Assembly: GCA_017407515.1 (NCBI GenBank)
Contig: JAFQWH010000052.1
Coordinates: 1-34,228, forward strand
DNA length: 34,228 nt
Direction: 5' to 3'
Source: Clostridia bacterium
Lineage (GTDB): Bacteria > Bacillota > Clostridia > UBA1381 > UBA9506
Positions 17,098 to 26,441 of this stretch are shown piece by piece. Every line of letters starts with the position of its first letter. The first letter of the stretch is position 1. The position numbers were made by a program, and so were the translations under genes. The notes beneath the pieces were generated by a model, which was not told where the DNA came from, did not search any database, and saw only the letters and a program-made list of their open reading frames with translations.

Positions 17098-17101
17098 GAG
17101 G
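17098..17101 (+). promoter_or_regulatory. Ribosome binding site supporting start at 17111
   Basis: GAGG nine bases before ATG 17111. The upstream in-frame ATG at 17096 has no ribosome binding site. Starting at 17111 gives MIRFEDYIMPA, the kind of start I recall for DUF5107 proteins. Confidence 0.6.
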
Positions 17102-17110
17102 TATGATGCG

Positions 17111-19090
17111 ATGATTAGGTTTGAAGATTACATAATGCCGGCGGCATCTATGGGCCGGGATAACCCTATGCCGGACATAAAAAACGTCAGTTATATCCAT
17201 GCCGGATATGAGGTGACAGAGAAGGTAACAGAAGAAGAGAAAACATATCTGGGCAAGGGTATGATTTCAACAATGCTTCCTTATAAAATGCAGGACGGCT
17301 ATAACCGCGAAAAGAAAGAACGGGCTTTTAGGGCAGCCGTGTTGGAAAATGACTATGTAAAGGCGGTGTTTCTGCCGGAATTAGGCGGCAGACTCTGGTC
17401 TTTATTTGATAAACAATCCGGTCGGGAGCTTTTGCATGTGAATCCTGTGTTTCAGCCGGGAAACCTGGGTCTTCGAAACGCCTGGTTTTCAGGCGGGGTA
17501 GAGTTCAATGTTGGTATTAAGGGTCATAATCCCCTTACCTGTTCGCCCCTTTGGTGTGCTGTGGATACCTGCCCTGAGGGCGAGATTCTGCGAATGTACG
17601 AATTTGAACGGATTCGCGGCGTTGTTTACAGCATCAGTGCTTTTCTTCCGGAAGATTCAAAGGTTTTGTTAATTAAAGCAAGAATTGAGAACACAACCGA
17701 CGAACAAAAATATATGTATTGGTGGTCAAACATTGCAGTCCCTGAAACTCAGGGGACGCGGGTGCTTGTGCCGACAGATGAATCCTTTATAAGCTTTTAT
17801 GATGCAAATCATTATATTCTTGATAAAGTGTCTATTCCGAAGCAGGGCGACCTTGATGTAACATATCCCTGCAGAATTCCCTCGTCGAGAGACTTTTTCT
17901 ACAAGATTCCTGACAAACGGTATAAATGGATTGCTACGGCAAACGAAAGTGGAGAAGGCATTTTGCAATGCTCAACCCAAACCATGAAAGGCAGAAAGCT
18001 TTTTGTCTGGGGTCAGGTCCAGGGCGGCAGGAACTGGAATGAATGGCTCTCTGAGGAAGGGTCTGCATACATAGAAATCCAGGCCGGTCTTGCCCATACG
18101 CAGCTTGAGCACCTGCCGATGAACGGCAAAACAGTTTGGGAATGGACGGAGGCCTACACAGCTCTTTCGTTAGATGCATCTGTCACCCACGGAGACTATG
18201 AAAAGGCCGGTGAAGCGGTTGAAGCCTATATGCTGGACCGTGTCGGTAATCCGGACGAGCTTCATTTTCCTGAACCGGAAACAGTAACGGATTCGAAAAT
18301 TATCTATCAAGGCTCCGGTTGGGGTGCTGTTGAAGAATGTATCAGACAGGAAAGCATCAGCGAATATTGTCACTTTTCCGCAGTCGATGATGAAACACAG
18401 CTATGGTTAAGGCTGGCTCAAGAAAATGTATTTCCTGAACCGAGTGTTTTCAATGAACCGGAAAGCTATGTTGTGGGCCAGTACTGGCTTACAAAGCTGG
18501 AGGCTCTTGCAAAACCGTCTTGGTATAGTCTGCTGCATATCGGTGTTATTAAATATGCCGCCGGTGATGTTCCCGGAGCAAAACAGGCCTGGGAAGCGTC
18601 CCTGACTTATGCACCATCTCCCTGGGCACTCCGGAATCTTTCCATGTTATATAAAAACGAGATGGGCGATTTAGCAACAGCCAGAGGGTATATTTTACAA
18701 GCTTTTGAGCTCAAAAAAGATTGTCCGGCTCTTTGTAATGAGGTGGCATCACAGCTTACCTGCGACGGTGGAGACGCCTTGTGGCTTAGTATATATGATT
18801 CTCTTGATTCTAAATTACAACAAATTGGCAGATTGCGTTTTTATAAAGCAGTTGCCTTGTTGCATCTTGGTCGGCTGACAGAAGCTAAAGACATTTTAAA
18901 CCCGGATTTTGTTATGGATGACATTAAAGAAGGGGAGCTTTCAGTTTCAAGTCTTTGGTTTGAATTGTATCGACGGCTGTATGCTGAAGAAAAGGGCATT
19001 GCCTATAACCCGGACGATACAAAGCTTATACAAGAGGCAGATAAAGTGTATCCTTTGCCTCGGAAGCTTGATTTCAGAATGCACGATTAA
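17111..19090 (+). CDS. DUF5107-like protein with C-terminal TPR-like region
   Basis: Predicted 659 residues, no signal peptide, so cytoplasmic. Residues ~75-320 look like a galactose-mutarotase-type beta-sandwich: FLPELGGRLWSLFDKQSGRE, NAWFSGGVEFNVGIKGHNP and YMYWWSNIAVPE, the pattern I associate with DUF5107. From about 455 onward helix pairs resemble tetratricopeptide repeats (WYSLLHIGVIKYAAGDVPGAKQAWEASL, then ATARGYILQAFELKKDCPAL). DUF5107-TPR proteins are frequent in sugar-utilisation clusters, but I know of no firm biochemical role to assign. It is first in a run with GH1 58 bases downstream, behind the AraC-linked promoter. It may process or sense a glycoside; this is inferred. Confidence 0.8.
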   Translation: MIRFEDYIMPAASMGRDNPMPDIKNVSYIHAGYEVTEKVTEEEKTYLGKGMISTMLPYKMQDGYNREKKERAFRAAVLENDYVKAVFLPELGGRLWSLFDKQSGRELLHVNPVFQPGNLGLRNAWFSGGVEFNVGIKGHNPLTCSPLWCAVDTCPEGEILRMYEFERIRGVVYSISAFLPEDSKVLLIKARIENTTDEQKYMYWWSNIAVPETQGTRVLVPTDESFISFYDANHYILDKVSIPKQGDLDVTYPCRIPSSRDFFYKIPDKRYKWIATANESGEGILQCSTQTMKGRKLFVWGQVQGGRNWNEWLSEEGSAYIEIQAGLAHTQLEHLPMNGKTVWEWTEAYTALSLDASVTHGDYEKAGEAVEAYMLDRVGNPDELHFPEPETVTDSKIIYQGSGWGAVEECIRQESISEYCHFSAVDDETQLWLRLAQENVFPEPSVFNEPESYVVGQYWLTKLEALAKPSWYSLLHIGVIKYAAGDVPGAKQAWEASLTYAPSPWALRNLSMLYKNEMGDLATARGYILQAFELKKDCPALCNEVASQLTCDGGDALWLSIYDSLDSKLQQIGRLRFYKAVALLHLGRLTEAKDILNPDFVMDDIKEGELSVSSLWFELYRRLYAEEKGIAYNPDDTKLIQEADKVYPLPRKLDFRMHD

Positions 19091-19148
19091 AAGTTTTTGT
19101 TCGCATTACATTTGTTAAAAATTATATCAATTAAATAGAGGTGTTTAT

Positions 19149-20498
19149 ATGTATTTTAAATTTCCTGAAAACTTTATGTTTGGTGCAGCCAGCTCTGCTT
19201 GTCAGATTGAATCTGCCTGCAAAGAAGGCGGCAAGGGTGAAGATGTGCATGAGCATTACTTTTCGCTGTATCCTGAAAAGTATTTAAACGATGACCCGAA
19301 TGAGGGTGCTGATTTTTATCATAAATACCCTGAGGACATTAAGATGATGAAAGAGCTGGGCATCAAGTGCTTCCGTTTTTCCATCTCCTGGTCCCGTATT
19401 TATCCCAACGGCCCTGATGAGGTTTGCCAGGCAGGTCTTGATTATTATGCTGACCTGATTGATAAGCTTATTGAAGCAGGCATTACCCCGTTCTTTGACC
19501 TTTGGCATTGCGACCTGCCGTATTGGGTAATTGAAAGAAACGCACTGTTAAACCCGGAGTTTGTTGACTGGTTTGGTGCTTACGCTGAAACCTGCTTCCG
19601 TGCCTTTGGTGACAAGGTGGCATATTGGAGCACCATTAACGAGCCCAACGTTAACGTTATGGCGGCTTACGCCTGGGGCAGCACCGCACCCTTTATGAAA
19701 GATATGAAGCTTGCTATGCAGGCAAACCACATTGCAGTTCTGGCTCATTACAGAGCGGTTAAAATTTTCAGAGAGCTTGGCTGTAAGGGTAAAATCGGTG
19801 TGGTTGTTCACATTCAGCTGACCTATGCACCCAGTATGGATATGAAAGACCAGGAAGCGGCAGAACGCGATATGTCTTTCTATTCTACCTGGTGGACCGA
19901 TTCCATGCTGAAAGGGTATTATCCCAAAAACCTGATGGATTATCCCTACATTGCAGACCTGCTTCCCGAGGGTTGGGAAAAAGATTTAAAAGAAAACTTT
20001 ATTGAATCTGACTTTTTAGGTATTAACTATTACAGCTCATACATTGTTGGCTATGCCGAAGACGGCAAGCTGGATTATGAAATTGTCACCGGTGACAAGC
20101 TGCCTAAGGACGATTACGGTTTCACCATCAATCCCCAGGGTATGTATGATACCATTATGGAAATGCAAAAGCGTCACCCGGGCCTTGAGCTGATTATTAC
20201 AGAAAACGGTATTGGCAGAAAGCGTACAGGCAACTATGAAGAAGAGCTTGACGACGACTACCGCATTAACTACCTGCGTGAGCATTTGCGTGCTGTTGCC
20301 CGTGCAGTAGAAGCCGGTGCCCCTGTTACAGGCTATCTTCATTGGTCCATTATGGATACAACGGAGCTTTACGGTGGCGGCTATTCCATCTTGTTTGGTT
20401 TGACTCAGGTTCGGTTTGATAAGCCTGACAAACAGCGTATTCCCAGAAAAAGCTGGTATTACTATCAGAAAATTATTGCTGAAAAGGCAGTTAACTAA
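19149..20498 (+). CDS. Glycoside hydrolase family 1 beta-glycosidase
   Basis: A 449-residue protein, normal length for GH1, without a signal peptide. AGAGG (19137-19141) is seven bases before the ATG. The family signatures are clear: GAASSACQIE near the start, FRFSISWSRIYPNG, acid/base Glu165 in TINEPN, and nucleophile Glu352 in ITENG. GH1 enzymes release the terminal sugar from beta-glycosides with retention. Some subsite positions depart from the usual pattern: HWD is HCD (Cys121), and the usual Glu-Trp that contacts the -1 sugar is Glu406-Leu407. It may therefore prefer a sugar other than glucose. No phospho-sugar SxKxY motif is seen. It probably hydrolyses imported oligosaccharides or glycosides. 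Confidence 0.95.
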   Translation: MYFKFPENFMFGAASSACQIESACKEGGKGEDVHEHYFSLYPEKYLNDDPNEGADFYHKYPEDIKMMKELGIKCFRFSISWSRIYPNGPDEVCQAGLDYYADLIDKLIEAGITPFFDLWHCDLPYWVIERNALLNPEFVDWFGAYAETCFRAFGDKVAYWSTINEPNVNVMAAYAWGSTAPFMKDMKLAMQANHIAVLAHYRAVKIFRELGCKGKIGVVVHIQLTYAPSMDMKDQEAAERDMSFYSTWWTDSMLKGYYPKNLMDYPYIADLLPEGWEKDLKENFIESDFLGINYYSSYIVGYAEDGKLDYEIVTGDKLPKDDYGFTINPQGMYDTIMEMQKRHPGLELIITENGIGRKRTGNYEEELDDDYRINYLREHLRAVARAVEAGAPVTGYLHWSIMDTTELYGGGYSILFGLTQVRFDKPDKQRIPRKSWYYYQKIIAEKAVN

Positions 20499-20536
20499 AA
20501 ACGTTTATAACGCACCATATAAAAGGAGACGCTATT

Positions 20537-22618
20537 ATGTGTGAAAATGCAAGTAAAGTCATGAAGCCCTTCAAACCGATTGAAGCCGTTGAAGGGGATA
20601 CGACAACCACCATCAAGGTATGGGGCAGAGAATATAGCTTTGGCGAGTCTGCTATGCCGACCTCTGTCATCACCCAGGGCGAAGAAATTTTATCCGGTCC
20701 GATTCGTATTATTTTAGAGGAAAACGGCGAGCCTGCAACTTGGTTACATAAATCTCATTATTTAATGTCCACAGAGGCTGATAAGGCTGTTGTCTGCGGT
20801 ATTCAGAAAAGCGATGCATTTGTGATTAACACAGCCATTACCGTTGAATATGACGGTCTGGTGGGCATTAACTTAAAAATGGTGCCTAAGGGCTCAACTG
20901 CCTCTGAAATTTTTGGTCACTCAAAGAGCAAGAAAGTTGGCTTTGAGGTCAATAAGCTTTGGGTAGAAATTCCCTTAAAGCGTGAATTTGCAATGATGTA
21001 TCAAATGGCAACCGGCAGCACCGTTAACTTTGAAGACGAAAATGCACCGAGCGATGCGGTTGTTCAGTCCTGCGGTGCATTAAAGCGGTCCATGTCTATG
21101 TCCTTTGCACCGCTGATTACTGTGACGGAAAACGGTTCCCGAGGCTTTTCTTACTTCTGCGAAAGCGGAAAGAATTGGGAGCCTACTGATGAAAACAGGG
21201 CGGTAGAAATTGTTGTAACAGAAGAAGAGGTTATTCTTCGTTTAAGACTGCTTGACGGTCACCCCTCATCTTGGGTGCAGAGAGGCAATAGCCCTCTGGC
21301 AAATTCTTACTTCCCCCTGACGTATCACTTCGGTTTTCTGGCAACACCTTTAAGACCGGTTGAAAAAATGGCACGCAAGAGAAGAATTCTGCACATTGCC
21401 GGTCACCATGAAGAGGGTGAAATCGATACCTATGATACATTCCTTGCCACTCCCTCAGAAAAGTTTGGCGGAAAAAACGCTTATGACAGAATGAAGGAAG
21501 CGGGGGTTACCACCCTGATTCTGCACGAGGCATGGAACACAACCCAGAACTTCTGGGAAGTGCCTGTTAAGAGAAAACGTGTTATTAAGAACATAATCAG
21601 AGAATGTCACGCAAGAGATATTGAATTCGTTCCTTACTTTGGTTATGAAATTTCTACCATCGGTTCCTATTGGGACGATGAAAAGGTCAGCGAGATTATT
21701 CGTGTGCCCAAAGATGAAGACGGTTGGTTCGGTTGGTACCGTGAACCTTTCCAGCGTGATTATATCGTTTGCTATCGGTCAGATTGGAAGAACACGATGA
21801 TTGAGGGCATTCGCAAGCTGGTTGATGAACTGGATATTGACGGCGTTTATATGGACCTGGGTATGACAGAGTGTGTGAACGAAAAACACGGCTGTGGCTA
21901 TCGTGATAAAGACGGTAAGCTCCATCCCACCTTCCCGGTTTATGGTATTCGTGAGTTGTTTAAAGGGCTTTATTCCATTTTCCAGCCCCGTGGCGGTTTG
22001 ATTGATTCCCATCAGGGTGCACAATGCAATTTCCCCTCCCGTCCTTTCATTCACAGCACCTACACCGGTGAAGAAATTGTTTGGTTCATCCGCGATTCAG
22101 GGGCAGAGAACATTCCCCTTGATTATTACAACTTTACCTTGTCAGGGAAGCCTTCCGGTGTACCGGTTGACTTTGTTATTGTAGAATATCCGGACTGGAC
22201 GTTTTCTATGGCCCTTGCAGTAACCATCATCAACGGTGCACTGCCCAGACCCAGAATGTTTGCTCATTTGGATATTATTGAGCCCTATTGGAAGGCTATT
22301 GACAGCTTCCCCACAGAAAAGGCTGAATGGTATACCTTTAAAGACAATACCGATTGGGTAAAAACCTCTACTGACGATGTGAAAGTCAGCTTCCATGTAC
22401 ATACAGATTTGCGGGGTAAAAAATCATTGCTTGCCTGTATCTCAAATCCCACTCGCAGAGTGCATGACGATGTAACCGTTACATTTGCGGACAGCTTTAT
22501 CGGTGACTATACTGCTTATGATGCAATAGCCGGTGAAGAACTTAAAGTACAGCAGGGCGTCCTGCATCTGTCCTTTGAGGAGTTCGGCACCAAAGTTATC
22601 CACATCAGCGAACTTTAA
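20537..22618 (+). CDS. Putative cytoplasmic TIM-barrel glycoside hydrolase (DUF6067-like)
   Basis: A 693-residue protein without a signal peptide; AGGAG (20524-20528) lies eight bases before the ATG, 38 bases after GH1. A beta-rich N-terminal half (~1-280) is followed by a TIM-barrel-like part: TTLILHEAWNTTQNFW, IEFVPYFGYEIST, ELDIDGVYMDLGMTECVN and GLIDSHQG. The DGVYMD strand with Asp440, and the preceding Asp of IDG, resemble nucleophile strands of clan-D-type glycosidases. A C-terminal beta domain follows. The overall pattern is what I recall for DUF6067 proteins, a predicted glycosidase family; confidence in that name is moderate. It probably acts with the GH1 enzyme on intracellular glycans. 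Confidence 0.68.
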   Translation: MCENASKVMKPFKPIEAVEGDTTTTIKVWGREYSFGESAMPTSVITQGEEILSGPIRIILEENGEPATWLHKSHYLMSTEADKAVVCGIQKSDAFVINTAITVEYDGLVGINLKMVPKGSTASEIFGHSKSKKVGFEVNKLWVEIPLKREFAMMYQMATGSTVNFEDENAPSDAVVQSCGALKRSMSMSFAPLITVTENGSRGFSYFCESGKNWEPTDENRAVEIVVTEEEVILRLRLLDGHPSSWVQRGNSPLANSYFPLTYHFGFLATPLRPVEKMARKRRILHIAGHHEEGEIDTYDTFLATPSEKFGGKNAYDRMKEAGVTTLILHEAWNTTQNFWEVPVKRKRVIKNIIRECHARDIEFVPYFGYEISTIGSYWDDEKVSEIIRVPKDEDGWFGWYREPFQRDYIVCYRSDWKNTMIEGIRKLVDELDIDGVYMDLGMTECVNEKHGCGYRDKDGKLHPTFPVYGIRELFKGLYSIFQPRGGLIDSHQGAQCNFPSRPFIHSTYTGEEIVWFIRDSGAENIPLDYYNFTLSGKPSGVPVDFVIVEYPDWTFSMALAVTIINGALPRPRMFAHLDIIEPYWKAIDSFPTEKAEWYTFKDNTDWVKTSTDDVKVSFHVHTDLRGKKSLLACISNPTRRVHDDVTVTFADSFIGDYTAYDAIAGEELKVQQGVLHLSFEEFGTKVIHISEL

Positions 22619-22625
22619 GGCTTTT

Positions 22626-22666
22626 GTAAAATCCTAAGACTGGAAAAAGGTTTCCTAAAATTTTAC
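22626..22666 (+). promoter_or_regulatory. Nested hairpin with ATCCTA box, element C
   Basis: GTAAAAT (22626-22632) pairs with ATTTTAC (22660-22666), enclosing GGAAA/TTTCC (22642-22646, 22651-22655). Inside is ATCCTA, three bases, then CTGG, matching the spacing of elements A and B less closely. It separates the cytoplasmic set from the SLH surface set and may be a weak or partial terminator. Confidence 0.4.
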
Positions 22667-22772
22667 ATATATTTATTTCTTTCGCTGTGTTATCATTAAA
22701 TAAACATATAAGACTCAAAAGATTTACAATCAAAGAGAAATTAAGATTTATAGGGAAAAGGAGGAGTTTAAA

Positions 22773-25700
22773 ATGTTCAAAAAACTAACAGCAATTCTGC
22801 TTGTTATCTGTCTGAGCGTTCCGATGCTTTGCATTGGTGCTTTTGCAGATGAACAGGCCAAGCTTGTTGTGACGGACAATTTTAACAACGCAGTGGTCAC
22901 CGTACAGACATCTGCATATAACGGTGACAATAACCGCTACACGAGTGACATTATGAATGTAACCCGAGATGCGGCAAACCGTCTGCTTCATGGCACAACC
23001 GTTTCCATCACGGAAGACGGTTATGAAGGCAGAGCTATGCTGATCTCTCCGGCGTACACAGAAGAATACGGTGAGATTACAACAGAGAGAAACTTTATTC
23101 CCGGACAGGTATTTATTCTGGACGAAAAGTTTAATGCGGCTGAAATTTCTTACCGTTTCTGTGTCAGAAACCGCGGTGAGGGAGATGATGAAGCCGTTCG
23201 CTTAGAGGCATCCTATGCTACCATTGACCACTTTTCTAACTATCCCGGCCTGACCTTTTATAAGGATAAGATTGTAATAGCAGGCGGCGATGAAGCAGGC
23301 TTTAGCTATGATACCGATGTTTGGTATACCGCAAAGTATGTGGTTGAAAACGGTGCAGCACAGATTTTTATTCTGTCTGAGACAGGTGATGTTTTAGCAA
23401 GCAGCACGGTTGTTGGTGAGTTCCCCAAGGTCACAGTGGGCTTTTCGAATCCGAAGAGTAGTGTCAAGGGATTCGCTCTGGCGATTGATGATGCTTCCGT
23501 CAGCCGTTACCGGACAGGCAACCTGGAAACAACCTTTTCTGATGTTTCCTTAATTCATTGGGCATATGACTATGTTGAAGAACTATATAATAAGGATATT
23601 ATTAACGGCAAAGCAGAAAAAATCTTTGCTCCTTCTGACCTGGTTACCCGTGAAGAGTTTGTAAAAATGGCAGTAGGCGTCATCGTTGATACCTTATCAC
23701 AGTCTACCACCAATTATTCAGACGTTGACGGAACAGCTTGGTATGCACCTTTTGTTGCAACGGCTGTTGAAATTGGTTTAAACCCCGGCATCAGCGAAAC
23801 AGAGTTTGGTGTTGGTCAGGCGATTACCCGTGAAGATGTTATGGTTATTTTAGACCGCATCTTAGCCGAAGAACAGATTGCAGTTGATGCATCAAGCGTT
23901 GGTGCTTTCTCTGACCAAAGCAAAATTTCAGCAGATGCAGTAAGTAGCGTTCAGCGTGTTGTTGCAGCCGGCCTGATTCAGGGTGACGATAAAAACAAGG
24001 TGAATCCGCAAAACAACCTGACCCGTGCAGAAGTTTGTGCGGTTATCAGCCGGTTAGATGCACTGGTGAATCCTGTGGTTGTTGAAGGCGACAGATTAGA
24101 CCAGACAAGACCTGCAGCCTTTAACCCTGAGAACTTAGAGCGTAAGCTTTTGGGTATGCATGACTTTGAAAGAGGCAACGTTATGGCATCGCCCGACTTT
24201 TCCTTGACAAACTACAGTGCAGCTAAGCTCGACACAAACGGCAACGCCTACGAGGGCAAAGCTTCTTACAGAATGGCACCGGGCGAGGGCGGTGTTAACA
24301 GTATTACCTTTAGAGTAAGCGGTCTTGACTTAAAGCCCGGCGATGCAGTTTTGGGTATTGCCAATGTAAAATGTACCGGTCTGACTGACGCTGTTATGCG
24401 TAGCGGTGGCAGCGGTCATAACAAGGGCGTTCGTGGTTCTATTTTTTATAATAACTCTACAACCGGTGAAAACACCGGTCACTATCAGACCTATGAAGTT
24501 ATTCAGCGTGATCGTGATTGGGTAACATCCATTCAGTACATTGACTTAACCCACGAGGCCGACAGCGTATCCTTCACCCAGTATATAGACTCGGTTGACC
24601 AGGGTACTGCCTGGTTTGACAATATTGCGATTTATAAAATCGCCCATGACCCCTTCTTAGAAGCTTACTTAGAAACTCCCACCTACAAAGGTCTTATTTA
24701 CGGCGAAGGCGGCGAGGGTGACATTAACCTGACCACCTCTATTTTAGACTATGGCGTTATTGACCTGTCTGACTGCGTGGTTAACGCAAAAATCGTTGAT
24801 GAAAATGATAATGTTTTAATGCAGTCTCAGCTTACGGGTTTAGAGAACGAAGAAGAAATCCGTATTACCTTCTCATCAAAAGATTTGAAGATGAACGAAG
24901 ACTACTATCTGCAGATGTCCTTAGACGATACAGTAAAAGACTATCAGTACAGCTTCCGTGAATGGATTTTGAGAAAACGTCCTGAGGATTATCGTCCCAA
25001 TAACTACTTTGATGAATACGGCAGATTTATCATTGACGGCAAGCCCACCTTCTTTATGGGTATTTACGGTATGAACTATCTGTATACCACCATTGATGAC
25101 TTGATTGGAACACCCTTTAAGGTGCTTCTGCCTTACGGTTGGACGTGGTTTAATGCGAAGAATGAAAACGGCGTCATTACTGCCGGTGCTGACCACGCAC
25201 TCCTTGATTATGCTCACGAAAACGGCATTAAGATGTTAACCGGTATGGGTTCCTTTACCTATGAATCTGCAACGACCTCCGGTTATCATACCGAAATTTT
25301 TAAAGAACCTGAAGATGAAAGAAAGTTCTACGATGCAATCTCTAAAGCTATGGACCATCCCGCACATCTGGGCTGGTACATTGCCGACGAGCAGAGCCCG
25401 GCACGTTATGGTGCTATTAAGGAATGGGAAACCAAGGTCTTTTCAGATAATGACTTATCAGCCTGGACCTTTAACACCTTTACCTATGTAAACAACGCCC
25501 GTGCTGAAGTCAGAATGGCAGATACGTCAAACTGTAGCTCGTATCTGATCTTTAAGGGTGACGGCACAGACGACATCTCCGGTGTTACCGACCGTTTAGG
25601 CGGCATCTTTAACGCTGTTCCCAAGGGTAACAGACCGCTGTATGCAACCCTGCAGGCTGGTCAGTTCTATTCCGGTCTCCGCGGTCCTGATGATATGGAA

Positions 25701-26441
25701 TACAGAAACATGGCAATGCAGGCAATCTGCCTGGGTGCTCAGGGTCTTCTGTACTACAACTACTTTAACATGAAGGGCGAGGAAGGAAACCGTGCCCGTC
25801 CCTTCGAAGTAGAGTGGCCTATCTTAATTGATGCAGTAGAAGAAATTGAAACCTTCTATCCCATGCTGTTATCAACTGATGCACCACCGAAGGTTAACTA
25901 TGAAGCAGGCGACTGGTTCTGCCACATTGAAAAACGTTATGATGGCAAATCCTATCTCTTTACCTGTAACAGAACCAGAAATACACAGACTGCTAAAATT
26001 CAGCTTGAGGGTGTAAAGTCTATCCGCGGTCTGTATAGCGGCAAGACTTACGAGGTTGATTCAAACGGTTGGTTTGAATATGAATACGGCCCCATTGGCG
26101 TTGAAGTATTTGAAGTTGTGCAGAAGGATTATGATTCTCCGGAATGTACCTTAAAGAGTATCGGTTTCTTAAATGGCAACACAAGCTACATTGTTTCAAA
26201 TCCCGGTGAGCAGTTCTCCAAAAACTGGGAGGTTCAGATTCCGGCTGGCGTTACCGAATTAGAATATGCTGCAAAAATTTCTGACAAGGCAACAATGTAC
26301 ATTAACGGTAACAAGGTGGAAACCACAGGTACGATTGATGTTACAGGCGTTAAGACCCTGGAAGTTAAAGTGGTAGCAGAGGACGAACGGTATTCAACAA
26401 CATATACCTATCAGATTGTAAAGGGGGAGACTTATGAATAA
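22773..26441 (+). CDS. SLH-anchored surface TIM-barrel glycosidase
   Basis: A 1222-residue protein with a signal peptide ending near AFA at ~25; AAGGAGGAG (22758-22766) is six bases before the ATG. Residues ~30-245 look like a LamG-like beta-sandwich. Three S-layer homology repeats lie at ~255-425 (FSDVSLIHWAYDYV, YSDVDGTAWYAPFV, then LTRAEVCAVISRL), which bind secondary wall polymers. A second beta domain (~450-620) precedes a barrel-like region (~745-1060): FIIDGKPTFFMGIYG, GWYIADEQSP with Glu873 as a likely acid/base, and LLYYNYFNMKGEE. This resembles clan-A hydrolases of the GH2/GH42 type, but the family is not assigned. A cadherin-like Ig tail ends it. SLH repeats in the middle, rather than at an end, are unusual. 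It overlaps the next gene by eight bases. Confidence 0.82.
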   Translation: MFKKLTAILLVICLSVPMLCIGAFADEQAKLVVTDNFNNAVVTVQTSAYNGDNNRYTSDIMNVTRDAANRLLHGTTVSITEDGYEGRAMLISPAYTEEYGEITTERNFIPGQVFILDEKFNAAEISYRFCVRNRGEGDDEAVRLEASYATIDHFSNYPGLTFYKDKIVIAGGDEAGFSYDTDVWYTAKYVVENGAAQIFILSETGDVLASSTVVGEFPKVTVGFSNPKSSVKGFALAIDDASVSRYRTGNLETTFSDVSLIHWAYDYVEELYNKDIINGKAEKIFAPSDLVTREEFVKMAVGVIVDTLSQSTTNYSDVDGTAWYAPFVATAVEIGLNPGISETEFGVGQAITREDVMVILDRILAEEQIAVDASSVGAFSDQSKISADAVSSVQRVVAAGLIQGDDKNKVNPQNNLTRAEVCAVISRLDALVNPVVVEGDRLDQTRPAAFNPENLERKLLGMHDFERGNVMASPDFSLTNYSAAKLDTNGNAYEGKASYRMAPGEGGVNSITFRVSGLDLKPGDAVLGIANVKCTGLTDAVMRSGGSGHNKGVRGSIFYNNSTTGENTGHYQTYEVIQRDRDWVTSIQYIDLTHEADSVSFTQYIDSVDQGTAWFDNIAIYKIAHDPFLEAYLETPTYKGLIYGEGGEGDINLTTSILDYGVIDLSDCVVNAKIVDENDNVLMQSQLTGLENEEEIRITFSSKDLKMNEDYYLQMSLDDTVKDYQYSFREWILRKRPEDYRPNNYFDEYGRFIIDGKPTFFMGIYGMNYLYTTIDDLIGTPFKVLLPYGWTWFNAKNENGVITAGADHALLDYAHENGIKMLTGMGSFTYESATTSGYHTEIFKEPEDERKFYDAISKAMDHPAHLGWYIADEQSPARYGAIKEWETKVFSDNDLSAWTFNTFTYVNNARAEVRMADTSNCSSYLIFKGDGTDDISGVTDRLGGIFNAVPKGNRPLYATLQAGQFYSGLRGPDDMEYRNMAMQAICLGAQGLLYYNYFNMKGEEGNRARPFEVEWPILIDAVEEIETFYPMLLSTDAPPKVNYEAGDWFCHIEKRYDGKSYLFTCNRTRNTQTAKIQLEGVKSIRGLYSGKTYEVDSNGWFEYEYGPIGVEVFEVVQKDYDSPECTLKSIGFLNGNTSYIVSNPGEQFSKNWEVQIPAGVTELEYAAKISDKATMYINGNKVETTGTIDVTGVKTLEVKVVAEDERYSTTYTYQIVKGETYE

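Noticed and set aside
22723-22752. TTTACA and TTTATA with an 18-base spacer before the SLH glycosidase
   Set aside because: The predicted transcript start would fall on the ribosome binding site, leaving no usable leader, so it was not called as a promoter.
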